64,000 bases of DNA. Source: an uncultured Elusimicrobiales bacterium. GTDB lineage: Bacteria > Elusimicrobiota > Elusimicrobia > Elusimicrobiales > Elusimicrobiaceae. How positions within the stretch are numbered: position 1 is the first letter of the stretch; each line of letters begins with the position of its first letter. Positions 16,139 through 23,639 of this stretch are shown piece after piece. The position numbers and the translations under genes are program-made. Where the stretch lies: NCBI GenBank assembly GCA_944324115.1, contig CALUVB010000023.1:36835-100834 (forward strand), written 5' to 3'. The notes beneath the pieces are model-generated. The model did not search any database, was not told where the DNA came from, and saw only the letters and a list, made by a program, of their open reading frames with translations.

Positions 16139-16693
16139 CTATGGCAAGAGATATGTTTTAAGTCCGTTAACCTCGCTTTGATACACTCCCCCCATACTTG
16201 AACAAACTTGATTGGTCACTTTATTGGTGCTTGTAGCATAACAATAGCGATTGTCCGATGTATAACGTAAGGAATAATATATATCGTCTCCTTGACAATA
16301 AGCCAGCGGTTTTAAACTGCCATCAGCATTTTGGGTACCATCATTCAAATAACAGGTGGCCACCCTCTTTCCATTACGACGAATTGAACAAAATTTGCCA
16401 TTTTCCGAAATTTGACACTCCGATACATGAAAATCTAAATCTTTCATATCCAAAGCATACGTTCCGTTTGACATATAATATAACTGATTGGCTTTTTTAA
16501 TAGCATCTGCAATAACAATTAATTGCATATAACGACTTTTTGCTACAGCGACCTGATATTGCGGCAGAGCAATGGCAGCCAAAATGCCGATGATCAGCAC
16601 TACTACCAAAAGTTCTATCAGCGTAAAACCGCCAAATCTGCGTTTTACGGGTTTTTTATCAGACAGAATCTTATTTTGATACATTGTGTTCAT
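16139..16693 (-). CDS. Type IV pilin-like protein (prepilin)
   Basis: A 184-residue prepilin. A basic leader of 22 residues ends at G|FTLIE, followed by the hydrophobic helix ending ALPQYQ and a globular domain with four cysteines before the C-terminal pair. It ends with CYATSTNKVTNQVCSSMGG, the disulfide-type end shared by most pilins here. The ATG lies in the loop of an inverted repeat. The first residues (MNTMYQNK) differ from the MNKIYQK of its sisters because both arms of the DNA repeat have changed together. Single gene between tRNA-Ala and asnS; no terminator is clear after it. Confidence 0.9.
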   Translation of the reverse strand: MNTMYQNKILSDKKPVKRRFGGFTLIELLVVVLIIGILAAIALPQYQVAVAKSRYMQLIVIADAIKKANQLYYMSNGTYALDMKDLDFHVSECQISENGKFCSIRRNGKRVATCYLNDGTQNADGSLKPLAYCQGDDIYYSLRYTSDNRYCYATSTNKVTNQVCSSMGGVYQSEVNGLKTYLLP

Positions 16694-16707
16694 AGGCCCA
16701 ATGTATC
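16678..16707. repeat. Inverted repeat around the pilin start codon
   Basis: GATACATTG (16678-16686) and CAATGTATC (16699-16707) are perfect complements flanking the ATG. The sister genes have GATAAATTTTG / CAAAATTTATC, so both arms changed in step here. Confidence 0.75.
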
Positions 16708-16727
16708 AAAAAAAAAAAACAATGCAA
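16694..16727 (-). promoter_or_regulatory. Poly-T spacer promoter of pilin gene
   Basis: Minus strand: TTGCAT (-35, 16722-16727), TG, 12 T (16708-16719), GA, TACATT (-10, 16700-16705), six bases, ATG. Spacer 16 bp. Confidence 0.65.
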
Positions 16728-16821
16728 GACCTTATGGGATATCCGCCTCAATAAGATTGAAGCAAATCGGCGGAAAAGCTACAATATATGTATCATTACT
16801 TTTTCTAACAGAGGAACCAAT

Positions 16822-18120
16822 ATGCCTAGCAAAATCAGAGTCAGCGATGTGGGCCAATACGTCGGCAAAGAAATTACATTAAAAGGTTGGCTCTATAATA
16901 AACGCTCCAGCGGCAAGCTGCATTTTCTGCAGCTGCGTGACGGAAGCGGCATTATTCAATGCGTAATGTTTAAAGGAGAAGTGTCGCCGGAGCTCTTTGA
17001 ACTGGGCGACAAACTTACACAAGAATCTTCCATCATCGTCACGGGCACTGTACGCGAGGACAAACGTTCCCCGTTAGGCTTTGAAATGGGCGTAAAAGAT
17101 TTGCAAGTAGTGCAAATGGCCAAAGATTATCCCATTTCCCCCAAAGAACACGGGCCCGATTTTTTAATGCATAACCGCCATTTATGGCTGCGGTCAGCCA
17201 AACAAAATGCCATTTTAAAAATCCGAGACGAAATTATTTTTGCAATTCGGGAATATTTTCACAACAACGGATTTATTCTCTCGGATTCGCCCATCTTGAC
17301 TCCCGCCGCCTGCGAAGGCACCAGCACTTTGTTTGAAACCGATTACTTTGGGGAAAAAGCGTTCTTGACTCAAAGCGGTCAGCTCTATGGGGAAGCCTCC
17401 GCCATGGCACTGGGCAGAACCTACTGCTTTGGCCCTACCTTCCGCGCCGAAAAGAGCAAAACCCGCCGCCACTTGACCGAATTTTGGATGGTGGAGCCGG
17501 AAGTGGCTTACAATGACTTAGACGACAATATGGACTTGGCGGAAGATTTTATCAAGTACATCGTATCTAAAGTGCTCAAAAACCGCGCCGCAGAATTAAA
17601 AGTGTTGGAGCGGGACACCACCAAACTGCAAGCCACCGTGGAAAAGAAATTCCCGCGCATTGCTTATACAGACGCCATTGAAATTTTGCACAAAAAAGGC
17701 AACAATACACCCTGGGGCGGCGATATCGGCGGTGATGAAGAAACCTTATTGGGTGAAGATTACGATACGCCTATCATGATTCACCGCTATCCTACTGCGA
17801 TTAAAGCATTTTATATGAAACAAGACCCCCAAAACCCAGACGTGGTGCTGGCGGTAGACGTAATCGGTCCGGAAGGCGCAGGCGAAATTATCGGTGGCAG
17901 CCAAAGAGAAGACGACTACGACACCTTGGTGCGCCGTATGAAAGAAAACGGATTAGATCCCGCCGGATACGACTGGTATTTGGACTTGCGCAAATACGGC
18001 AGTGTGCCGCATTCCGGTTTCGGTATGGGCATTGAACGCATGGTACGCTGGATATGCGGATTGCAGCATGTAAGAGAAACCATTCCGTTCCCGCGCATGA
18101 TGGATAAAATCAGACCGTAA
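16822..18120 (+). CDS. asnS: Asparaginyl-tRNA synthetase
   Basis: A class IIb synthetase of 432 residues with an N-terminal OB fold ([21 protein letters not shown], about 20-40). Motif 2 is [21 protein letters not shown] near 210 and motif 3 is [12 protein letters not shown] near 403. Its presence with aspS means tRNA-Asn can be charged directly. The start has a GAGGA RBS eight nt upstream, unlike the leaderless genes nearby. Single gene with a strong terminator. Confidence 0.96.
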   Translation: MPSKIRVSDVGQYVGKEITLKGWLYNKRSSGKLHFLQLRDGSGIIQCVMFKGEVSPELFELGDKLTQESSIIVTGTVREDKRSPLGFEMGVKDLQVVQMAKDYPISPKEHGPDFLMHNRHLWLRSAKQNAILKIRDEIIFAIREYFHNNGFILSDSPILTPAACEGTSTLFETDYFGEKAFLTQSGQLYGEASAMALGRTYCFGPTFRAEKSKTRRHLTEFWMVEPEVAYNDLDDNMDLAEDFIKYIVSKVLKNRAAELKVLERDTTKLQATVEKKFPRIAYTDAIEILHKKGNNTPWGGDIGGDEETLLGEDYDTPIMIHRYPTAIKAFYMKQDPQNPDVVLAVDVIGPEGAGEIIGGSQREDDYDTLVRRMKENGLDPAGYDWYLDLRKYGSVPHSGFGMGIERMVRWICGLQHVRETIPFPRMMDKIRP

Positions 18121-18165
18121 AGGCAACTCGGTCCGCACAAATGCGGGCGCTGTTCTATAGAGTTA

Positions 18166-18190
18166 CCCCGCCAAACGGCGGGGTTTTTCT
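18166..18190 (+). terminator. asnS terminator
   Basis: CCCCGCC / GGCGGGG stem with AAAC loop and five T. Confidence 0.9.
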
Positions 18191-18234
18191 TTCCGCCGCA
18201 AAAGAGCATTCCCGCTGGCTCTCTCTAAAAGTGC

Positions 18235-18246
18235 TATGATATATTT
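18235..18246 (+). promoter_or_regulatory. -10 box of hydG, leaderless geometry
   Basis: TATGAT (18235-18240) ends six bases before the hydG ATG at 18247; no RBS. Confidence 0.5.
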
Positions 18247-19629
18247 ATGATTATTGATGACGAAAAACTGCAACGAACTTTGGAAAAAGCCAAGTCCCAT
18301 ACGGACTCCGAAGTGACGGATATTCTAACTAAAGCCAAACAATTAAAAGGCATCTCGCTGCAAGAAGCAGCCGTTTTGTTAAACATTACCGACGAGAAAT
18401 TACTGCAACAGCTTTTTGATGCAGCCAAATACGTCAAGGAAGCTATTTACGGCAACCGCATTGTTCTGTTCGCTCCTTTATATATTTCCAACATTTGCAC
18501 CAACGAATGCGTTTATTGCGCTTTCCGCAAAAGCAATACCGCACTTAAACGCCATGCCAGTACGCGTGAAGAAATACACCAAGAAGTAACCGCCCTTTTG
18601 CAGCAAGGACACAAACGGATTTTAATGGTGGCCGGAGAGGCATACCCCGGCGGAGGATTGCAATATGTATATGACAGCATAAAAGCCATTTACGAAACAC
18701 GCTGGAACGGACAAAATATCCGCCGCGTTAATGTAAACATTGCTCCGCTGATAAAAGAAGAATTTGAAGAACTCAAAAAATGCGGCATCGGCACTTATCA
18801 GCTCTTCCAGGAAACCTACCATAAAGAAACCTATGAAAAACTGCATTTAGCCGGAGCAAAAAAAGATTATCAGTTCCGTCTAGATGCCATGGACCGGGCT
18901 TTGCAGGCCGGAATTAATGACGTAGGCATTGGGCCGTTGCTTGGCTTGTATGATTACAAATATGAGGTACTGGCTACGCTGGAACATTCCGCCTATCTGG
19001 ATAAGACATACGGCGTGGGCCCGCACACCATTTCCATTCCGCGCATAGAGCCGGCGGAAGGGTCCGATTTTAGTTTGCACCCGCCCCATCAGCTGACTGA
19101 TACAGATTTTAAAAAAGTAGTGGCGGTTATCCGCCTGGCAGTGCCGTATACGGGCATTATTTTAAGCACCCGCGAAGCGCCCGCCATGCGCAACGCCTGC
19201 CTGGAGCTGGGTGTATCGCAGATTTCCGCCGCGTCGCGCGTCAACCCGGGCGGTTATTCTTACGACAAACAAAACGGCAGCCAATTCACACTGACTGACG
19301 AGCGTACCCTGGCCGAAGTGATAGACGCCGTGGTAGAAGCCAAGCATATGCCTTCTTTCTGCACCGGCTGCTACCGCTTGGGCCGCGTGGGCAAAGATTT
19401 TATGGACATGGCTAAACCGGGACTAATTAAAAAACATTGTCTGCCCAATGCCATGTTTACCTTTGCCGAATATCTGGAAGATTTCGCCCCGACCCCGCTT
19501 AAGGCCAAAGGGTACGCCTTAATTGAAAGCACCACCAAAGAAAACTTCCAAGAAGGCACGCCGATACGCAAAATGATTGATGAGAATCTCTCTAAAATCA
19601 AAAGCGGAAAGCGGGATTTGTATTTCTAG
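18247..19629 (+). CDS. hydG: [FeFe]-hydrogenase H-cluster maturase HydG (tyrosine lyase)
   Basis: A radical SAM enzyme of 460 residues, the HydG length. It cleaves tyrosine to make the CO and CN ligands of the [FeFe]-hydrogenase H-cluster. The N-terminal CTNECVYC (about 80-87) is the radical SAM CX3CX2C. The C-terminal CTGCYRLGR near 373 plus a later Cys in IKKHCLPN form the CX2CX22C motif of the auxiliary cluster, which separates HydG from ThiH and HydE. The gene stands alone, so hydE, hydF and the hydrogenase must be elsewhere. It implies H2 metabolism and an anaerobic life. It starts six bases after TATGAT without an RBS. Confidence 0.93.
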   Translation: MIIDDEKLQRTLEKAKSHTDSEVTDILTKAKQLKGISLQEAAVLLNITDEKLLQQLFDAAKYVKEAIYGNRIVLFAPLYISNICTNECVYCAFRKSNTALKRHASTREEIHQEVTALLQQGHKRILMVAGEAYPGGGLQYVYDSIKAIYETRWNGQNIRRVNVNIAPLIKEEFEELKKCGIGTYQLFQETYHKETYEKLHLAGAKKDYQFRLDAMDRALQAGINDVGIGPLLGLYDYKYEVLATLEHSAYLDKTYGVGPHTISIPRIEPAEGSDFSLHPPHQLTDTDFKKVVAVIRLAVPYTGIILSTREAPAMRNACLELGVSQISAASRVNPGGYSYDKQNGSQFTLTDERTLAEVIDAVVEAKHMPSFCTGCYRLGRVGKDFMDMAKPGLIKKHCLPNAMFTFAEYLEDFAPTPLKAKGYALIESTTKENFQEGTPIRKMIDENLSKIKSGKRDLYF

Positions 19630-19639
19630 TGCCTGTCAA

Positions 19640-19667
19640 AACGCCCCGGCCCAACCGGGGCGTTTTT
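19640..19667 (+). terminator. hydG terminator
   Basis: CGCCCCGG / CCGGGGCG stem with a 4-nt loop and five T. Confidence 0.9.
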
Positions 19668-19784
19668 ATGCCAAACCAAGTCCACCAATTATCTTTCCAA
19701 GCAAGCCATTTACAGGAAAAACAGCCCCCTTTCCGGCCTCAGTGGAATGGAAAGAAGCAAACGCCGCACAAAAACCGCACTTTA

Positions 19785-19814
19785 TAAAACCCCCACTTTA
19801 CAGCGGGGGTTTAT
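19785..19814 (-). terminator. Terminator downstream of the pilin pseudogene
   Basis: AAACCCCC (19787-19794) / GGGGGTTT (19805-19812), with a T run on the minus strand. It shows that this was once a complete pilin unit. Confidence 0.65.
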
Positions 19815-19867
19815 ATGGCTCAATCAATTTAACAGATAATGCCCGCTGTCAAAAGGCTCTTTGTTGG

Positions 19868-20354
19868 TCAGGAGGCGCATACTCGCTGTGCTTTTGTTAT
19901 TAGAACTGCTGACCCAACAATAGGGTTACCCGTACTGCGAAAAATACGATATCCAATACTGCCACCTTCTGGGAAATAATACCTGCAAATAGCAGAAGGA
20001 CCGGAGCCGTTTTCTTTCGCAGTTCCAATATACTCACGCTGATATTTCCCCATTACTACCGTCTGCCCGTTTTCTATAAATTCCCCTTGAAACAAAATAT
20101 CCAACTCCCGATATCGTTGGCATATATTCCGTTGGCCATAAAATAGCGGTTACCGGCGTGTTCTAAGGTTCTGGTCAGTAACGGCAATTGTGCAAAGCGG
20201 GCCTTTAGCACGGCTTTTTCATACTGGGGCACGGCAATCGCCCATGATGCCGATAATAAGCACCACCACCAACAGCTCTATCAGCGCAACACCGCCTAAA
20301 AAGCGTACAGAGACATTTTATGTTGAAATGGAATTTTTAGAGTACTTTCATCAT
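19868..20354 (-). pseudogene. Frameshifted type IV pilin-like gene
   Basis: A decayed member of the pilin family. The ATG at 20354 is in the usual place behind a poly-T promoter, but its frame stops after five codons. The hydrophobic helix (GGVALIELLVVVLIIGI) appears in another frame. A further shift near its end is needed to reach WAIAVPQYEKAVLKARF, and a one-base loss near 20105 is needed to reach the C-terminal 78 residues (from DILFQGEF to AQRVCAS). At least three shifts are therefore needed. The -35 is degraded (TAGACG) and the second arm of the start-codon repeat is lost. The remnant still carries RYYFPEGG and the Cys near the C-terminus. Confidence 0.85.
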
Positions 20355-20387
20355 AAACAAAATGTAACAAAAAAAAAAAAACGTCTA
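20355..20387 (-). promoter_or_regulatory. Remnant poly-T promoter of pilin pseudogene
   Basis: Minus strand: TAGACG (20382-20387), 13 T (20369-20381), GT, TACATT (20361-20366), six bases, ATG 20354. Spacer 15 bp with a mutated -35. Confidence 0.5.
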
Positions 20388-20461
20388 CATTTGACAGCCC
20401 CAAAAATAACACTCGTTTCAAAATTTAGATAAATAAACTCCCCGCAGCACGCGTATTTTGG

Positions 20462-20467
20462 TAAAAT
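20462..20467 (+). promoter_or_regulatory. -10 box in front of the structured leader
   Basis: TAAAAT at 20462-20467 places the transcript start near 20474, just before the first paired element of the leader. Confidence 0.45.
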
Positions 20468-20473
20468 ATATAA

Positions 20474-20590
20474 GCAGGACAGATTTTTATTTTTGTACTT
20501 GTCGGCCTTGGCCGACCCTACAGGGCCCTATGGTATCCGCTGTGCGGAAAGCCGGGTGGTACAGAGGTAAAAAGCTGTCTTTTATTTTTG
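20474..20590 (+). promoter_or_regulatory. Structured leader RNA upstream of YfcC-type transporter, candidate riboswitch/attenuator
   Basis: A leader of about 140 nt with several pairings seen by eye. The outer GACAG (20478-20482) pairs with CTGTC (20575-20579). TGTAC (20494-20498) pairs with GTACA (20559-20563). They enclose two hairpins: GTCGGC/GCCGAC (20501-20516) and TCCGC/GCGGA (20536-20548). The conserved-looking GGGTGGTAC (20554-20562) precedes ACAG (20561-20564). That ACAG can instead pair with CTGT (20575-20578), directly followed by a U-rich run (CUUUUAUUUUU). The two uses of CTGT exclude each other, as in a terminator/antiterminator switch. I cannot match it to a known riboswitch class. 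The GGGTGGTAC resembles a T-box core, but no T-box stem I is present. Confidence 0.45.
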
Positions 20591-20592
20591 TT

Positions 20593-20619
20593 ATGAGAGG
20601 TTATTCAAAAAGCAAATGA
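20593..20619 (+). CDS. Possible 8-residue leader peptide overlapping the transporter start
   Basis: ATG 20593 opens MRGYSKSK and stops at TGA 20617-20619, overlapping the transporter ATG in an ATGA junction. It is too short to judge by composition. No good RBS precedes it, and the GAGAGG inside it may simply be the distant RBS of the transporter. Confidence 0.2.
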   Translation: MRGYSKSK

Positions 20620-22082
20620 AGCTGAAGTGGAAGCTGCCCCAGCTTAATACATTCGCCATTATTTTGGCAATCATCGTTTTGGTCACCGTGCTGACATGGA
20701 TTGTTCCCAGCGGCGCGTATGATCGGGTAGAAATAGATGGCCGCATGGCTGTACTTCCCGGCACATATCACGCGGTGCCGGCCAACCCGCAAGGCATTTT
20801 TGATGTCTTAATGGCCCCGATTCAAGGATTTGAAAATACAGCCCTGGTCGTGGTGTTCCTGCTGATTATCGGCGGGGTGCTTTCCGTAGTGGAAAAAACG
20901 GGCGCCATTACCGCGGGCATTAAAGAGGCCAGCTTATTCTTTGGCAAACACCCGCGTTTTAAATTTTTGTTTATCCCGCTGGGAATCACGCTGTTTTCTT
21001 TATGCGGGGCCACATTCGGCATGTGTGAAGAAGCGCTAATCTTTATTCCCATTCTTATTCCGCTTTCCCTCTCGTTGGGATATGATTCGGCCTTGGGAAC
21101 GGCCATTCCCTTCGTTGGGGCAGGCGTAGGTTTCGCCGCGGCGTTTACCAACCCTTTTACCGTAGGTATCGCCCAGGGAATTGCGCAAGTGCCGCTTTAT
21201 TCCGGCTTAGGCTACCGCCTGCTGATTTGGGTGGTCTGCACCGCAGTAGTTATTGCGTTTATGATGCTCTATGCGCGCAAAATCCGCAAAGATCCCACCA
21301 AAAGCTTAACCTATCAGTATGATTTGGAAAAACGCAAAGAATTAGGCATGGACCAAAAAGTGGAAAAAATCACCCTGCGCCAAAAATTGGTCCTGCTGGT
21401 ATTTGCGCTGGGCATGGTAGGACTGGTGGCCGGCGTACTCAAACCGCAGCTGTGCGATTTTATCAAAGGCTTTACAGGCTTGGATTTAATGCAGCTTTTA
21501 AACCTGGAAGCCACCGGCTGGTACATCAGCGAAATTGCGGCCTTGTTCTTGGGGGTAGGATTTCTCAGCGCAATTGTGGGCGGTCTGTCCATGAATGAAT
21601 TTAACGACAGCTTCTTTGACGGCGTGCGCGGCATGGCGGCTATTGCTATGCTGCTGTGCTTTGCCCAAGCTATTGTACTGATTGCCCAGCAAGGACAAAT
21701 TTTGGATAGCATGCTCAATTTTATGTCCAAGGGGATTTCCAAACTGCACCCGATTGTAGCTTCCTGGGCGGCTATGATGCTGCAAACCGTCATTGATTTT
21801 TTTATTCCTTCCGGATCCAGCAAAGCCGTACTGACTATGCCCATTTTGGCCCCGCTGGCGGACTTGATTGGCATTACGCGCCAGACAATGGTGCTCTCTT
21901 TTCAATTAGGCGGCAGCTGGCTGAATATGATTTTCCCCACCGACCCGGTCACTATCGCCGCCATTGGTTTTGCGCATATTGCCTACAGTAAGTGGCTAAA
22001 GTGGCTCTTGCCGCTGCTGGTTGTGATGTATCTGCTGTCTTTTGCCGCGCTGGTGCCGCCTTATTTCATGCACTGGCAGTAA
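20616..22082 (+). CDS. YfcC/DcuC-superfamily transporter, first copy
   Basis: A 488-residue inner-membrane carrier of the YfcC type (C4-dicarboxylate carrier/arginine-ornithine antiporter superfamily). It has about twelve hydrophobic helices, the first at residues 11-30. Family hallmarks are LTWIVPSGAYDR at 24-35, an acidic-containing helix near FGMCEEALIFIPILIPL, and a late GSWLNMIFPTDPVT motif. It is 467-488 residues like its neighbour, with which it shares long identical stretches. Substrate is unknown; relatives move amino acids or short carboxylates. It sits behind a structured leader RNA that may regulate it, and is followed by a terminator, so the second copy is at least partly independent. 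Confidence 0.85.
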   Translation: MKLKWKLPQLNTFAIILAIIVLVTVLTWIVPSGAYDRVEIDGRMAVLPGTYHAVPANPQGIFDVLMAPIQGFENTALVVVFLLIIGGVLSVVEKTGAITAGIKEASLFFGKHPRFKFLFIPLGITLFSLCGATFGMCEEALIFIPILIPLSLSLGYDSALGTAIPFVGAGVGFAAAFTNPFTVGIAQGIAQVPLYSGLGYRLLIWVVCTAVVIAFMMLYARKIRKDPTKSLTYQYDLEKRKELGMDQKVEKITLRQKLVLLVFALGMVGLVAGVLKPQLCDFIKGFTGLDLMQLLNLEATGWYISEIAALFLGVGFLSAIVGGLSMNEFNDSFFDGVRGMAAIAMLLCFAQAIVLIAQQGQILDSMLNFMSKGISKLHPIVASWAAMMLQTVIDFFIPSGSSKAVLTMPILAPLADLIGITRQTMVLSFQLGGSWLNMIFPTDPVTIAAIGFAHIAYSKWLKWLLPLLVVMYLLSFAALVPPYFMHWQ

Positions 22083-22092
22083 AGGTATTTTG

Positions 22093-22136
22093 CCTCCCGC
22101 CGCATTTTATTTTGTTTGAGCCGGCGGGAGGTTTTT
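22093..22136 (+). terminator. Terminator between the two YfcC-type genes
   Basis: CCTCCCGCCG (22093-22102) and CGGCGGGAGG (22122-22131) form a perfect stem with five T. Confidence 0.8.
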
Positions 22137-22179
22137 ATATAAAAAGCGTTTCAAAAACGCACCCAGAGGAAAACAAAAC

Positions 22180-23583
22180 ATGAAAAACTTCTTCGCCAAA
22201 TTCTGTAATACTTACTTCCTTATCTTTGTCATTATGCTGGGCGTAGCCGCACTGACCTGGTGCGTACCCGCCGGAGAATATGAACGCATAGAACAAGACG
22301 GCCGCACCTATACCGTGGCTGGCAGTTATCATGCCGTAGCGCAAGACCCGCAAGGCTTGGGAGCGGCTTTGCAGGCGCCGATACAGGGCTTTGCCCAATG
22401 TGCGAAAATTATTGCTTTTATCTTAGTGGTAGGCGCTTTGTTTACCGTCATAGAACGCACGGGGGCCGTGAATACATTAATCAAAAAGGTAAGTTTCTTT
22501 TTTGCGCAACACCCTCGTTACCGCATCTTTTTTATTCCGGTGTGTATGTTTTTGTTTTCTTTATGCGGAGCCTTGTTTGGCATGGAAGAGGAAACGCTAA
22601 TTTTTATTCCCATTTTTATCCCGCTGGCGCTTTCTTTGGGCTATGACACGGTAGTGGGCATGTCCATTCCGTTTATTGGGGCGTTTACCGGGTTTTCATC
22701 GGCGTTTGTCAATCCGTTTACGGTGGGTATCGCACAAACTATTGCCCAGCTGCCGATGTATTCAGGCTGGCAATACCGCTTGCTGGTCTGGTTTATTTTT
22801 ACTTCAGTCGTAGCCGCCTTTTTCACCTGGTACGGCGAACGGGTGCGCAAACACCCCAGCAAAAGCATGACCGCAAAAATGGACATCGTACGCCGGGCGG
22901 AACTCAATATTGTCAATGACGTGGTGGTGGACCACACTTTTCGCCTTACGCGGGCGCACAAATTGGTATTTCTTTCTTTTGCGGCAGGCATGGGCACGCT
23001 GTTTTTCGGTATTATCAAATATCAGTGGTATATGACGGAAATAGCCGCCGTATTTTTAGGCGTGACGATTGCGGCGGCGTACTTCGGCAAACTCAAGCTG
23101 AATGAAACCACTGACGCTATCTTAGCCGGTGCACAAAGCATGATAGGGGTATGCATCTTGATGGCGTTGGCGCGCTCTATTGTCATTGTTGCTTCCCAAG
23201 GACACATTTTAGATACGGCGCTGCACGCCATGACACAGGGGTTAAACGGATTGCACCCCATTTTGGCTTCACAAGCCATGTTTGGCATACAAACGCTGTT
23301 AAACTTTTTCATAGCGTCAGGCTCCGGCCAAGCCGTACTGACTATGCCTATTATGATACCTTTGGGAGATTTGGTGGAAGTATCCCGCCAAACAGTCATT
23401 TTAGCCTATCAGTTTGGAGAAGGCTGGGGAAACCCCATTATTCCCACCGCCCCCGTTACGATGGGAGCCTTGGCCTTGGCGGGCATTACCTATACGGCAT
23501 GGGTGAAATGGTTTATGAAATTGGAAGTCATTTTAATTATTCTTTCCATGCTGCTTTTAATACCGGCGTATTATATTTGGTAG
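22180..23583 (+). CDS. YfcC/DcuC-superfamily transporter, second copy
   Basis: A 467-residue paralogue of the preceding carrier. It shares LTWCVPAGEYERI at the start, FSLCGALFGMEEETLIFIPIFIPLALS mid-protein, and the late helix with an Asn/Pro-rich motif. The first copy has MCEEA where this has MEEET, and the loop between helices 7 and 8 is shorter here, so substrates may differ. The RBS AGAGGA lies 9 nt before the ATG. Two different YfcC-type carriers followed by a sodium symporter suggest a local import cluster for amino acids or vitamins; the substrate is inferred only at that level. Confidence 0.85.
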   Translation: MKNFFAKFCNTYFLIFVIMLGVAALTWCVPAGEYERIEQDGRTYTVAGSYHAVAQDPQGLGAALQAPIQGFAQCAKIIAFILVVGALFTVIERTGAVNTLIKKVSFFFAQHPRYRIFFIPVCMFLFSLCGALFGMEEETLIFIPIFIPLALSLGYDTVVGMSIPFIGAFTGFSSAFVNPFTVGIAQTIAQLPMYSGWQYRLLVWFIFTSVVAAFFTWYGERVRKHPSKSMTAKMDIVRRAELNIVNDVVVDHTFRLTRAHKLVFLSFAAGMGTLFFGIIKYQWYMTEIAAVFLGVTIAAAYFGKLKLNETTDAILAGAQSMIGVCILMALARSIVIVASQGHILDTALHAMTQGLNGLHPILASQAMFGIQTLLNFFIASGSGQAVLTMPIMIPLGDLVEVSRQTVILAYQFGEGWGNPIIPTAPVTMGALALAGITYTAWVKWFMKLEVILIILSMLLLIPAYYIW

Positions 23584-23639
23584 AAAGGCAAATTTTGTAG
23601 AATAAGAAAGTCATACGATGAAGTTTTTTAAAAGAAAAT

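Noticed and set aside
20550..20570. T-box riboswitch suggested by GGGTGGTAC before a transporter
   Set aside because: The leader is only about 140 nt and has no recognisable stem I, specifier loop or AG bulge; the bases after GGTAC do not follow the ACCGCG consensus. It is kept as an unclassified structured leader.
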